Origin: Pseudonocardia phyllosphaerae
GTDB taxonomy: Bacteria; Actinomycetota; Actinomycetes; Mycobacteriales; Pseudonocardiaceae
Reading direction: 5' to 3'
Assembly: GCF_046546475.1 (NCBI RefSeq)
Contig: NZ_JBKGXS010000005.1
Coordinates: 62,001 to 126,000 of the forward strand
DNA: 64,000 nt
In this document: positions 7,679-15,932 of the stretch, piece by piece
Position numbering within the stretch: the first letter of the stretch is position 1
Layout: each line of letters opens with the position of its first letter
Translations under genes and position numbers: made by a program
Notes under the pieces: generated by a model
Seen by the model: the letters and a program-made list of their open reading frames with translations, nothing else
Database searches by the model: none
Told to the model about the DNA's origin: nothing

Positions 7679-10063
7679 TCACAGCAGATCCAGCGCCGCC
7701 CCCACGACGGTGTCCGCGTCCAGCCCGTGGTGCGCGTACACCGAGGCCAGGTCCCCGGACTGCCCGAAGCGCGTCACGCCCAGGTGCGTGGCGGGCACCC
7801 GGTTGACTCCGGCGAGGAACGCGAGGGTGTGCGGGTGCCCGTCGAGCAGCGTGACCAGCGGTGACGCCCGCCGCGCCGGGAACGCCGACTCCAGGATCCA
7901 CGGCTCGGCCTGCGCCGCGGCGGGGCGCCCGGACCGGGCCTGCACCGCGTCGAACAGCAGGCCCGGACTGGTCACCACGACGACGTCGACCGCGTGACCC
8001 AGCTCCTCCAGCCGGTCCGCGGCGATGAGCGCCTCGGTCGTCGGCGCCCCGGTGACCGCGATCGTCAACGACGGTGCGGAGCCGCTGCGGCGCAACGGGT
8101 ACGCACCGGCGACGACCTGGCGGCGACGGCGTTCCCGCGCCGCCGGATCCGCCGGGACGGCCGCGAGCGACTGGTCCACCGGACGCGTCGAGAGCCGCAG
8201 GTACGCGCTCGTCCCGTCCGGGCGGCCGAGCCGGGCCAGCGAGGCGAGCAGCGTCCATTCGACGTCGATCGCGAACGCCGGCTCGTAGGCCACGCAGCCC
8301 GGCTGCTCCAGTCCCACCGACGGCGTCGTGATCGACTGGTGCGCGCCGCCCTCGGGTGCCAGCGACACCCCGGACGGGGTTCCGACCAGGATGGACTGTC
8401 CGCCGGCGTAGATCCCGAACGACCACGGCTCCAGCGCGCGCTCGACGAACGGGTCGTAGAGCACCCCGATCGGCAGCACCGGCTCGCCCCAGCGAGACCA
8501 CGTCGCGCCCAGCTCGCCGAGCGCACCGACCAGGTTCCCCTCGGCGATGCCCAGCTCCAGGTGCTGTCCGGTCGGCCGCTCCCGCCAGTGCAGGATCGTC
8601 TCGGGGTCGTCGTCGAACCAGTCCTTGCGCTCGGCGGTGGACCACACCCCGACCTTGTTCACCCAGCCGCCGAGGTTGGTCGACGACGACACGTCCGGGC
8701 AGAGCGTCACCACCCGTGCCGCTGCGGCGGGCGCCTCGCGGGTGAGGTCGAGCAGCGCGCGTCCGAGCGCGGCCTGGGTGGTCGCGCGCCCGGTCGGGGT
8801 GCGGCCCACATCGGTCGGCATCGGCGGGACGGCGTGGTCGATGACCGGCTTGCGGCGCAGGCGTTCCGCCGTGCGGACGACGAGCTCGCCGGCCGGTGAG
8901 GCGGGGGAGATACGCCGCCACGGGTGCTCCGGGTCGGCGCCGACGGCGTCGGCGAGCTCGCCCATCTGCTCGGCGGTCAGGATCGAGCCGTGGTTCTGCG
9001 GGTGCCCCTCACTGGCGAGTCCGTGGCCCTTCACGGTGTAGGCCAGGATCACCGTCGGGCGGGTGTCGTCGATGCCGGCGAACGCCTCGCCGAGCGCGTC
9101 CGCGTCGTGTCCGCCGAGGTTGCGGACGGCGGCGAGCAGGGTCGCGTCGTCGAGCTCGGCGACCAGGGCGGCCAGGCCCGCGTCGTCGCCGGGGAGCCGG
9201 TCGCGGACCTCGGCCGCGTCGCAGCGCAGCAGCCGCTGGTACTCCGGGTTCTCCATGGTGTCGATCCGGGTGCGCAGCGCGTCGCCGCCGGGCCGGGCGA
9301 ACAGCTCGTGCAGCAGCCGTCCGTACTTGACCGTGAGGACCTGCCAGCCCGCCGCGGCGAACATGCCCTCGATCCGCGGTGCACCGATGTTGGGCACGAC
9401 CCGGTCCAGCGACTGCCGGTTCAGGTCGACGATCCACACGACCTCGCCGAGCTCGCCGACCATCGGGTCGAGGATCGCCTCCCAGACCGCTCCCTCGTCG
9501 AGCTCGGCGTCGCCGACCAGCGAGTACTGCCGCCCGGGGTGCGGGCCGGCGGGGACAGGGCCGTCGGCGGTGTCGCCGCCTCCGTCGTCGCCGAAGTGGG
9601 TCTGCACGTAGCGCCGCGCGAGCGCACCCCAGATCGGGGCGGTGGCGCCGATGCCGACCGAGCCGGTGGAGTAGTCGACGGGGTCGGGGTCCTTCGCCCG
9701 CGACGGGTAGGACTGCAGCCCGCCGAAGCTGCGCAGCGTGCTGAGGTGGCGCTCGTCGAGCTCGCCGAGCAGGTAGTTGATCGCGTGCAGCACCGGTGAG
9801 GCGTGCGGCTTGACCGAGACCCGGTCCTGGGCGCGCAGGTGCTCGAACCAGAGCGTCGTCATGATCGTGACCAGCGACGCCGACGACGCCTGGTGCCCGC
9901 CGACCTTCAGCCCGCTCGGGTCCCCGTGCCGGTTGGCGGCGTCGACGATCGCGGTGGACAGCCACAGCACGCGGCGTTCGATCTCGGCCAGCGCAGCGCC
10001 GGTGTCCTGCGTGGACGGATCGATCCCGGTGGTGGTGTTCGTGCGCCCGGTGGCGGTGTTCAT
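7679..10063 (-). CDS. AceE-like thiamine-diphosphate enzyme (homodimeric pyruvate dehydrogenase E1 / transketolase family)
   Basis: A 794-residue protein with three transketolase-type domains. The N-terminal segment SGLKVGGHQASSAS and the SVKPHASPVLHAINYLLG region match AceE-type E1. The ThDP motif begins GDAELDEG and ends with DLNRQSLD; the pyrimidine-domain Glu is in LELGIAEGN. It is shorter than E. coli AceE (887 residues), as in the actinobacterial transketolase-like group, so the exact 2-oxoacid is not certain. No lipoyl domain or E2/E3 gene is nearby. The ATG at 10063 was preferred to a GTG or ATG further upstream because the family-like N-terminus begins just after it. Confidence 0.85.
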   Translation of the reverse strand: MNTATGRTNTTTGIDPSTQDTGAALAEIERRVLWLSTAIVDAANRHGDPSGLKVGGHQASSASLVTIMTTLWFEHLRAQDRVSVKPHASPVLHAINYLLGELDERHLSTLRSFGGLQSYPSRAKDPDPVDYSTGSVGIGATAPIWGALARRYVQTHFGDDGGGDTADGPVPAGPHPGRQYSLVGDAELDEGAVWEAILDPMVGELGEVVWIVDLNRQSLDRVVPNIGAPRIEGMFAAAGWQVLTVKYGRLLHELFARPGGDALRTRIDTMENPEYQRLLRCDAAEVRDRLPGDDAGLAALVAELDDATLLAAVRNLGGHDADALGEAFAGIDDTRPTVILAYTVKGHGLASEGHPQNHGSILTAEQMGELADAVGADPEHPWRRISPASPAGELVVRTAERLRRKPVIDHAVPPMPTDVGRTPTGRATTQAALGRALLDLTREAPAAAARVVTLCPDVSSSTNLGGWVNKVGVWSTAERKDWFDDDPETILHWRERPTGQHLELGIAEGNLVGALGELGATWSRWGEPVLPIGVLYDPFVERALEPWSFGIYAGGQSILVGTPSGVSLAPEGGAHQSITTPSVGLEQPGCVAYEPAFAIDVEWTLLASLARLGRPDGTSAYLRLSTRPVDQSLAAVPADPAARERRRRQVVAGAYPLRRSGSAPSLTIAVTGAPTTEALIAADRLEELGHAVDVVVVTSPGLLFDAVQARSGRPAAAQAEPWILESAFPARRASPLVTLLDGHPHTLAFLAGVNRVPATHLGVTRFGQSGDLASVYAHHGLDADTVVGAALDLL

Positions 10064-10235
10064 GCGGCGCTCCAGCTCCGTCGGCCCGGGCCGGGTGCGG
10101 CCCCTCTCCACCCTGCCGCGACGGCCGTCCGGTGGCCAGTACGTGACCGGCACGGACCCCGGTCGTTGATCGAGTGTGCGGGCAACCGGCCCCGCCGCTC
10201 ACCGAGCGGCCGCGAGCGCACCTGGAAGGCGACGA

Positions 10236-11015
10236 ATGTTCAGAACCGCAGGACGCCGGGCAGCGATCGGCGCGGTGGCGCTGGTCGTCGGCGCGGCCCT
10301 CACCGCGACGGCCACGTCGGCCCAGGCGATCACCGACGGGCAGGACGCCGCCCCGGGGCAGGCGGGTTTCGCGGCCGCGCTGTCGATGCCGCGGATCGAG
10401 CGGTCGGACGGCACCGTCTACTCCAGCGCGTGCTCCGGCGCACTCGTCGCCCCGCGCTGGGTGATCACCGCCGGGCACTGCGTGCACGACGGCGACCGCA
10501 ACGAGATCAGCGGCAAGCCCCGCTACGAGATCGACGTGACCGTCGGCCGGGATCGGGACCGGACGCCGGCCCGCGCGGTGCGGGCGGTGCAGCGCAAGGA
10601 CGCCGACGTCGTCCTGCTCGAGCTCGACCGCGAGATCACCTCGACCGACCCGCTGCCGGTCAGCGACTCCGCCCCGCAGGTGGGTGACGAGCTCACCCTG
10701 GCGGGCTGGGGCTCGACCGACGGCGTCGAGAACCCGCAGCACCGGCCGGACCGGCTGCAGGTCGCCGACTACGAGGTCACCGGCGTGAGCGAGACCGGGA
10801 TGACGGCGAAGGCCACCGGCCCGCAGAAGGACACCAGCGCCTGCCCCTACGACTCGGGCGCACCGTTCGTGTCGGGCTCGGGCAGCTCGGCGAAGCTGGT
10901 GGCGACCGAGGTCAACGGCCCGGTCTGCCCGCACCACGGCGAGGAGACGACCGCGCGCAGCGACCGGCTGGCGGGCTGGATCGCCCAGCAGACCGGAGTC
11001 GGCACGCACTACTGA
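10236..11015 (+). CDS. Secreted trypsin-like serine protease (S1 family)
   Basis: A 259-residue protein with a Sec signal peptide: basic start, hydrophobic core at residues 9-27 and cleavage probably after ATSAQA. The catalytic His is in TAGHC, the Asp in KDADVVLLEL and the Ser in YDSGAPF, where the canonical GDSGGP is altered at two positions. Cysteine pairs flank the His and Ser loops. GGAAGG precedes the ATG. The substrate is unknown and the protein is probably extracellular. Confidence 0.9.
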   Translation: MFRTAGRRAAIGAVALVVGAALTATATSAQAITDGQDAAPGQAGFAAALSMPRIERSDGTVYSSACSGALVAPRWVITAGHCVHDGDRNEISGKPRYEIDVTVGRDRDRTPARAVRAVQRKDADVVLLELDREITSTDPLPVSDSAPQVGDELTLAGWGSTDGVENPQHRPDRLQVADYEVTGVSETGMTAKATGPQKDTSACPYDSGAPFVSGSGSSAKLVATEVNGPVCPHHGEETTARSDRLAGWIAQQTGVGTHY

Positions 11016-11113
11016 GCACCGCACCCCGGGGAACGGGTGGACTTGCACTGTCGCGCAGGAGGCGCCGGGTCTACGGTCGGCCCGACCCCGCTCCCGTCGC
11101 GTCAGGAGACCCT

Positions 11114-11428
11114 GTGCCCGCCGTCGTCGTCATCGCTGTCTTCCGCCCGGCCGAGGGGCGGCAGTCCGAGCTGGTCGAGGCACTGCGCGGGGTGATCCCG
11201 GCCGTGCACGACGAGGCGGGCTGCGAGCTCTACGCCATCCACGACGCCGACGACGGCTCCGTCGTGCTGGTCGAGAAGTGGAGCAGCCGCGACGACCTCG
11301 CGGCGCACTCGAACGGCGAGCCGATCGCCGCGCTGCGCCGTGCCGTCGACGGGCTGGTCGCGGGTCCGCCGGAGGTGACGCGGATGGACGCGCTGCCGGC
11401 GGGGACCGCGGAGCAGGGCGTCCTGTGA
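11114..11428 (+). CDS. ABM-domain monooxygenase (putative quinol monooxygenase)
   Basis: A 104-residue ferredoxin-like dimeric alpha/beta-barrel domain of the antibiotic biosynthesis monooxygenase family. The characteristic features are the GCELYAIHD strand and the VEKWSSRDDLAAH segment. The GTG at 11114 follows AGGAG. YgiN-like members oxidise quinols or polyketides without cofactor; the role here is unknown. Confidence 0.85.
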   Translation: MPAVVVIAVFRPAEGRQSELVEALRGVIPAVHDEAGCELYAIHDADDGSVVLVEKWSSRDDLAAHSNGEPIAALRRAVDGLVAGPPEVTRMDALPAGTAEQGVL

Positions 11429-11540
11429 GGACCGGAGCCTGAAGTTCTGCTGTGAGTGTGCGGCAGGCACTTGAATCCGCCGACGAGGCGGGAGGACTCT
11501 TCCTGCACAGGGACGTCACACCTCCGCCGAGGAGCTCGCC

Positions 11541-11969
11541 ATGACCGCATCCGCCGCAGGCTCCGCCCGGGTCGCGCCCCGCTCCGCCGTCGCCGGCATC
11601 GCGCTGGCCGTCGTCGCCGCGACGGTCGCGTCCGGCATCGTCAACTTCCTGCTCTCGCTCGCCGCCCAGGCCCTCGGCGCGGACGTGTCGACGGTGATGG
11701 GCCTGCAGCCGCAGACGTTCCTGCTGTTCACCCTGATCGGCACGCTCGTCGGCGCGATCGGCTGGCAGGTGATCCGCCGTGTCACGGCGACGCCGTCGCG
11801 GGTGCTGCGGGTGCTGGTACCCGTCGTGGTCGTCCTGTCGCTGATCCCCGACGCGTGGGTCGCGGTGTCGTTCAGCGCGGTCGGCGGGATCGCACTCGGG
11901 CTGATGCACCTGGTCGTCGCGGCCGCGGCGGTCCCGGCCTACCGACGGTTCCTGCCGCTGGCGCGCTGA
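11541..11969 (+). CDS. Four-helix membrane protein, DUF6069-like
   Basis: A 142-residue integral membrane protein with four hydrophobic segments at about residues 17-42, 58-76, 88-106 and 112-132. It resembles the uncharacterised DUF6069 family of actinobacteria, from memory of family appearance. No catalytic motif is visible. It is convergent with the P450 gene, 17 bp apart. Confidence 0.7.
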   Translation: MTASAAGSARVAPRSAVAGIALAVVAATVASGIVNFLLSLAAQALGADVSTVMGLQPQTFLLFTLIGTLVGAIGWQVIRRVTATPSRVLRVLVPVVVVLSLIPDAWVAVSFSAVGGIALGLMHLVVAAAAVPAYRRFLPLAR

Positions 11970-11986
11970 CGTTCCGGCCCGGCCGT

Positions 11987-13210
11987 TCACCAGGTCACGA
12001 GCAGCCGGTGCACCCCGTAGACCGACCCGTCGTGCTTGAACGCCACGTCGGACAACGGCTCGGCGGCGGCGAGCGTCGGGATGCGCCGGTAGAGCGTCCC
12101 GTAGACGACCTGCAGCTCCATCCGGGCCAGCGTCAGCCCCAGGCACAGGTGCACGCCGAACCCGAATGCGAGGTGATGGCGCGCGTCGCGGGTGAGGTCG
12201 AGGTCGTCGGGCCGGTCGTAGACCTCGGGATCCCGGTTGCCGATGTCGTTCGGGAAGATCACGCCCTCGCCGGCGCGGATGGTGTGGTCGGCGAACTCGA
12301 TGTCCTCCAGCGCGACGCGGCGGCGGCCGTTGTGGGTGACGGTCAGGTAGCGCAGCAGCTCCTCGACCGCGCCGTTGACGACCTGCTCGTCGTCGGAGTG
12401 GTCGCGCAGCAGGGCCAGCTGGCCGGGGTTCTCCAGCAGCGCCAGGGTGCCGAGGGCGATCATGTTCGCGGTCGTCTCGTGCCCGGCCACCAGCAGGAGG
12501 ACGCCGATGCCGGCGGCGTCGTCGGCGGTCAGCTCACCGGCGGTGACCCGCTCGGCGAGGCCGGTGAGCAGGTCGTCGCCGGGCTCGGTGCTCTTGCGCT
12601 GCACGAGCTCCGCGAGATACTCGGCGAGCCGGCCCGACGCGGCGCCGCGCTCGTCGGCCGAGGACCGCCGGTCGATCATGATCCGGCTGCACTCCTGGAA
12701 GAAGCCGTGCTCGGTGTAGGGGACGCCGAGCAGCTCGCAGATCACCAGTGACGGCAGCGGCAGCGCGAACGCCTCGACCAGGTCGGCAGGCTGCGGCCCG
12801 GCGAGCATGTCGTCGATCAGCCGGTCGGTGAGCTCCTGCACGCGTGGGCGCATCGCGCGGATCCGCCGGTGCGAGAACGGCGCGGTGACCATCCGGCGCA
12901 GCCGCGCGTGCTCCGGGTCGTCCATGAGGATGAAGCCGATCCGGTTGGCGCCGTCGGGTATCCGGCCCTCGTGCGGGTAGCCGGGAAGCGAGGCGTCGGA
13001 GCTGAGGCGTTTGTCGGTGATCAGGCTGCGCTGGTCGGCGTAGTGCGGCACCAGCCAGGCGACGGTCCCGTCACCCAGCCGGACCGAGGTGAGGCGCCCC
13101 TCGTCGCGGGTGCCGCCCAGCTCGGGCGGAGGGTCGAACGGGCAGCGGCCGTCGCGCGGCATCGGGTAGCGGGGCGGGACTCCGGTACGGACGTCGGCGA
13201 GGTCGGTCAC
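11987..13210 (-). CDS. Cytochrome P450
   Basis: A 407-residue soluble class I bacterial P450. The oxygen-activation helix is LLLVAGHETTANM, the K-helix ExxR is EELLRY and the heme loop FGFGVHLCLG carries Cys356. No redox-partner gene is adjacent. The GTG start at 13210 overlaps the TGA of the upstream tetR gene by 4 bp (GTGA), so the regulator and P450 are translationally coupled. With the divergent MFS pump this looks like a small detoxification or tailoring locus. The substrate is unknown. Confidence 0.95.
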   Translation of the reverse strand: MTDLADVRTGVPPRYPMPRDGRCPFDPPPELGGTRDEGRLTSVRLGDGTVAWLVPHYADQRSLITDKRLSSDASLPGYPHEGRIPDGANRIGFILMDDPEHARLRRMVTAPFSHRRIRAMRPRVQELTDRLIDDMLAGPQPADLVEAFALPLPSLVICELLGVPYTEHGFFQECSRIMIDRRSSADERGAASGRLAEYLAELVQRKSTEPGDDLLTGLAERVTAGELTADDAAGIGVLLLVAGHETTANMIALGTLALLENPGQLALLRDHSDDEQVVNGAVEELLRYLTVTHNGRRRVALEDIEFADHTIRAGEGVIFPNDIGNRDPEVYDRPDDLDLTRDARHHLAFGFGVHLCLGLTLARMELQVVYGTLYRRIPTLAAAEPLSDVAFKHDGSVYGVHRLLVTW

Positions 13211-13884
13211 GTGTGCTCCTTCGGGTCGAGGTGGGCTCCGGTGCCGGTGGTGACCGGCGCCGTCCAGATGCCGACGATCGCGTCGACGAGTCCGGTGGCG
13301 GCGTCGGTCCAGCTCGCGCGGGGGGTGGGGAAGCCGTCGGCCAGCGCCCGCTCGCGCTCGGCGAAGTGGTGCACGAGCAGCAGGCGGCAGATGTCGGCGC
13401 GCTCGGCGGCGACGTCGTCGGGCAGGGCGGGCAGGCAGGCGTTCAGCCCGCTGAGCAGCGCGCTCAGCGCGGGGGAGGTGAGCGACTCGCGCACCATGAT
13501 CTCGCGCAGCGCCGGGTCGGTCATGAGCTGCGCGGCGAACCGGGCGAACCAGGTCGGCCTGCCGAGCTCCTCGAGGTGCTGCGCGGTCGGGAGCACCAGT
13601 GCGGCGACCCAGTCCCGGACGCCCGGCTCGACGGGCAGATGCTCCAGCATCGCCTCGCGGAGCCGGTCGATCGGCTCCGCGTGCCGGTGCACCAGCGCCT
13701 CGACGAGGTCGGTGCGGGTCCCGAAGTGGTACCCGACGACGGCGTTGTTGCCCTGCCCGGCGGCCTCGGCGATCGCGCGGTTGGACACCGCGTACACGCC
13801 GTGCTCGGCGTAGAGCCGCTCGGCGGCGTCGAGGATCGCCTCGCGGGTGGCGGTGCTGCGGTCGGAGCGGGCACGAGCGGTCAC
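13207..13884 (-). CDS. TetR-family transcriptional regulator
   Basis: A 225-residue repressor-type protein. The N-terminal helix-turn-helix lies at about residues 13-60 (REAILDAAERLYAEHG and NNAVVGYHFG). The C-terminal ligand domain is family-variable. The GTG start at 13884 lies four bases from an inverted repeat shared with the divergent MFS gene, so it probably represses itself, the coupled P450 and the transporter. Confidence 0.92.
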   Translation of the reverse strand: MTARARSDRSTATREAILDAAERLYAEHGVYAVSNRAIAEAAGQGNNAVVGYHFGTRTDLVEALVHRHAEPIDRLREAMLEHLPVEPGVRDWVAALVLPTAQHLEELGRPTWFARFAAQLMTDPALREIMVRESLTSPALSALLSGLNACLPALPDDVAAERADICRLLLVHHFAERERALADGFPTPRASWTDAATGLVDAIVGIWTAPVTTGTGAHLDPKEHT

Positions 13885-13887
13885 GAC

Positions 13888-13909
13888 TTAAGTCAAGCAC
13901 ATGATTTAA
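13888..13909. promoter_or_regulatory. Near-perfect 8-6-8 inverted repeat, candidate TetR operator
   Basis: TTAAGTCA-AGCACA-TGATTTAA has one mismatch between arms. It lies between the divergent tetR and MFS genes, overlapping the tetR start region and any -10 element for either gene. Confidence 0.6.
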
Positions 13910-13950
13910 TCGTGGTCGACCTCGACGCCCCCGATCGACAGGAGTTCCGC

Positions 13951-15405
13951 ATGACGCCCGCCCCGCCCCGCATCGAGCCCGTCACCGGGAGGCAGTCGAA
14001 CCTGCTGGTCGCGGTGCTCGCGGCGGCGGGCATCGTGGTCTCGCTGCAGCAGACGCTGGTGGTGCCGCTGCTGCCGCAGTTCCCGCGGCTGCTGGGCTCC
14101 GCACCGGCGGACACCGCGTGGATCGTGACCGCGACGCTGCTCGCCGGGGCCGTCGCCACCCCGGTCGTCGGACGGCTGGCGGACATGGTCGGCAAACGCC
14201 GGATGCTGCTGGTCTGCCTGGTGGTGCTGGTGTGCGGCTCGGTGCTCGGGGCGCTGTCGTCGTCGCTCGTCCCGCTGGTCGTCGGGCGCGCGTTGCAGGG
14301 GCTGGCCGCGGGGGTGGTCCCGCTCGGGATCAGCCTGATGCGCGACCTGCTCCCCGCGGACCGGCTCGGCTCGGCGACGGCGATGATGAGCGCCTCGCTC
14401 GGCGTCGGGGGAGCGCTGGGGCTGCCGCTGTCGGCGCTGGTCGCGCAGAGCCTGGACTGGCACGTGCTGTTCTGGGCCGCCGGCCTGGTCGGGGCGGCCG
14501 TCACCGGGCTGGTGCTCACGATCGTCCCGGAGTCCCCGCAGCGCGCCGGCGGCCGGTTCGACGGCGTCGGCGCCGTCGGGATCTCGGTCGCGCTCGTCGC
14601 GCTGCTGGTCGCGGTCTCCAAGGGTGCGAGCTGGGGCTGGGGCTCTCCGCTGACACTGTCGCTGTTCGCGGTCGCGGTGGTCGCCGTGCTGCTCTGGGGG
14701 CGCTGGGAGCTGCGCACCCCGCAGCCGCTGGTGGATCTGCGGGTCAGCGCCCGGCGCGGGCTGCTGCTGACCAACGCGGCGTCGGTGGTGTTCGCGTTCT
14801 CGATGTTCGCGATGTCGCTGGTCTACCCGCAGCTGCTGCAGCTGCCGGAGGCCACCGGCTACGGGCTGGGGCAGTCGATCCTGGTCGCGGGGCTGGTCCT
14901 GGCGCCGGGCGGACTGTGCATGATGGCGATGTCGCCGGTGTCGGCGCGGATCAGCGCGGCGTCCGGACCGAGGACGACGCTGCTGGCCGGGGCGGTCGTC
15001 GTCGCCGCCGGGTACGGGCTGGGAGCGGTGTTCCACGGCGCGGTCTGGCAGCTGCTGGTGTCGGCGGTGGTGATCAGCTCCGGGATCGGGCTCGCGTACG
15101 GCGCCATGCCGTCGCTGATCATGGCGGCGGCTCCGCTGAGCCAGACCGCGGCCGCGAACAGTCTGAACAACCTCATGCGGGCGATGGGGACCTCGATCGC
15201 CAGCGCCGTCGTCGGGGTGCTGCTGGCGCAGCTGACCGTGACGTCCGGTGGGACGGCGCTGCCGTCGGAGGCCGCGTTCGTGATCACTCTGGTGCTGGGT
15301 GCGGCCGCCGCCCTCGCTGCGGCGGCCATCACCGTGTTCCTGCCGCGCCGCGACGTGCAAGCCGCTGCGGAGGCCGTCGGGGTGTCGGTACCGGCGACGC
15401 GCTGA
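13951..15405 (+). CDS. MFS multidrug transporter (DHA2-like)
   Basis: A 484-residue membrane protein with about 14 hydrophobic segments. The loop motif GRLADMVGKRR and the segment-5 region GGALGLPLSALVAQ are MFS signatures. CAGGAG precedes the ATG at 13951. Control by the divergent TetR is likely. Export of a hydrophobic compound handled by the neighbouring P450 is a guess from context. Confidence 0.93.
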   Translation: MTPAPPRIEPVTGRQSNLLVAVLAAAGIVVSLQQTLVVPLLPQFPRLLGSAPADTAWIVTATLLAGAVATPVVGRLADMVGKRRMLLVCLVVLVCGSVLGALSSSLVPLVVGRALQGLAAGVVPLGISLMRDLLPADRLGSATAMMSASLGVGGALGLPLSALVAQSLDWHVLFWAAGLVGAAVTGLVLTIVPESPQRAGGRFDGVGAVGISVALVALLVAVSKGASWGWGSPLTLSLFAVAVVAVLLWGRWELRTPQPLVDLRVSARRGLLLTNAASVVFAFSMFAMSLVYPQLLQLPEATGYGLGQSILVAGLVLAPGGLCMMAMSPVSARISAASGPRTTLLAGAVVVAAGYGLGAVFHGAVWQLLVSAVVISSGIGLAYGAMPSLIMAAAPLSQTAAANSLNNLMRAMGTSIASAVVGVLLAQLTVTSGGTALPSEAAFVITLVLGAAAALAAAAITVFLPRRDVQAAAEAVGVSVPATR

Positions 15406-15420
15406 TTCGGCACCGGTGAC

Positions 15421-15579
15421 GCGCTGGGTTGGCACGGCGACGGGCTGGGGGGTGCCGAGTCGCTGGACCGGTTGCTGCACGACGGCGAGCTGGCCGCCGC
15501 GGCGCGTGAGGTGCGTGGGGAGATCGCCGCCATGCCGCCGCCGCAGTCGCGGGTGGAGGTCGTGACCACGCTGGCGTGA
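15421..15579 (+). pseudogene. Possible remnant of a glycosyltransferase C-terminus
   Basis: Directly after the MFS stop, in the same frame, an open stretch ends in a TGA at 15577. Its end (ARGEIAAMP-like segment AAAAREVRGEIAAMPPP followed by VEVV) resembles the C-terminal helix of macrolide-type (MGT) glycosyltransferases. No start codon or ribosome site gives a complete protein, so it is best read as a decayed fragment. A chance in-frame reading of GC-rich DNA is possible. Confidence 0.3.
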
Positions 15580-15643
15580 CGGGGCCGCGGCCGTTACTGA
15601 TCGGATGCCCGGTCTGTCGGGTGCCCGGCTCGGCGAGGGCCCA

Positions 15644-15707
15644 TGATCGGCGTTCTGCCGGTCTTCGGTGCCGGATATGGCACCGATCCCCGGCAAACCG
15701 ACGATCA
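15644..15707. repeat. 64-bp imperfect palindrome upstream of the DUF222/HNH gene
   Basis: Two 29-base arms (15644-15672 and 15679-15707) match at 23 positions around a 6-base loop, GGATAT. The inner seven pairs (CGGTGCC/GGCACCG) and the outer six (TGATCG/CGATCA) are perfect. It may be a terminator-like structure or a mobile-element end; nothing else was found in the roughly 350-bp spacer. Confidence 0.5.
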
Positions 15708-15932
15708 AGGCCGTAGGCGACGACGGTGTCGCCAGCTGCAGGGCAGCGCGCGTGCCAGTCCGCCTCTGTGTGAGCACGGCAGAGGACGCGGTCGAGGCCG
15801 CGAACCCGACCGAGCCGCCCCTCACGTCCCCGTCATCGTCCGCGCCTGCACCGTTCAACGGTCGGATCCCTGCGCCGAATGACCGCAACTTTTACTGGAG
15901 AACTGGCTGCATACTCCGGTAGAATCGAACAC

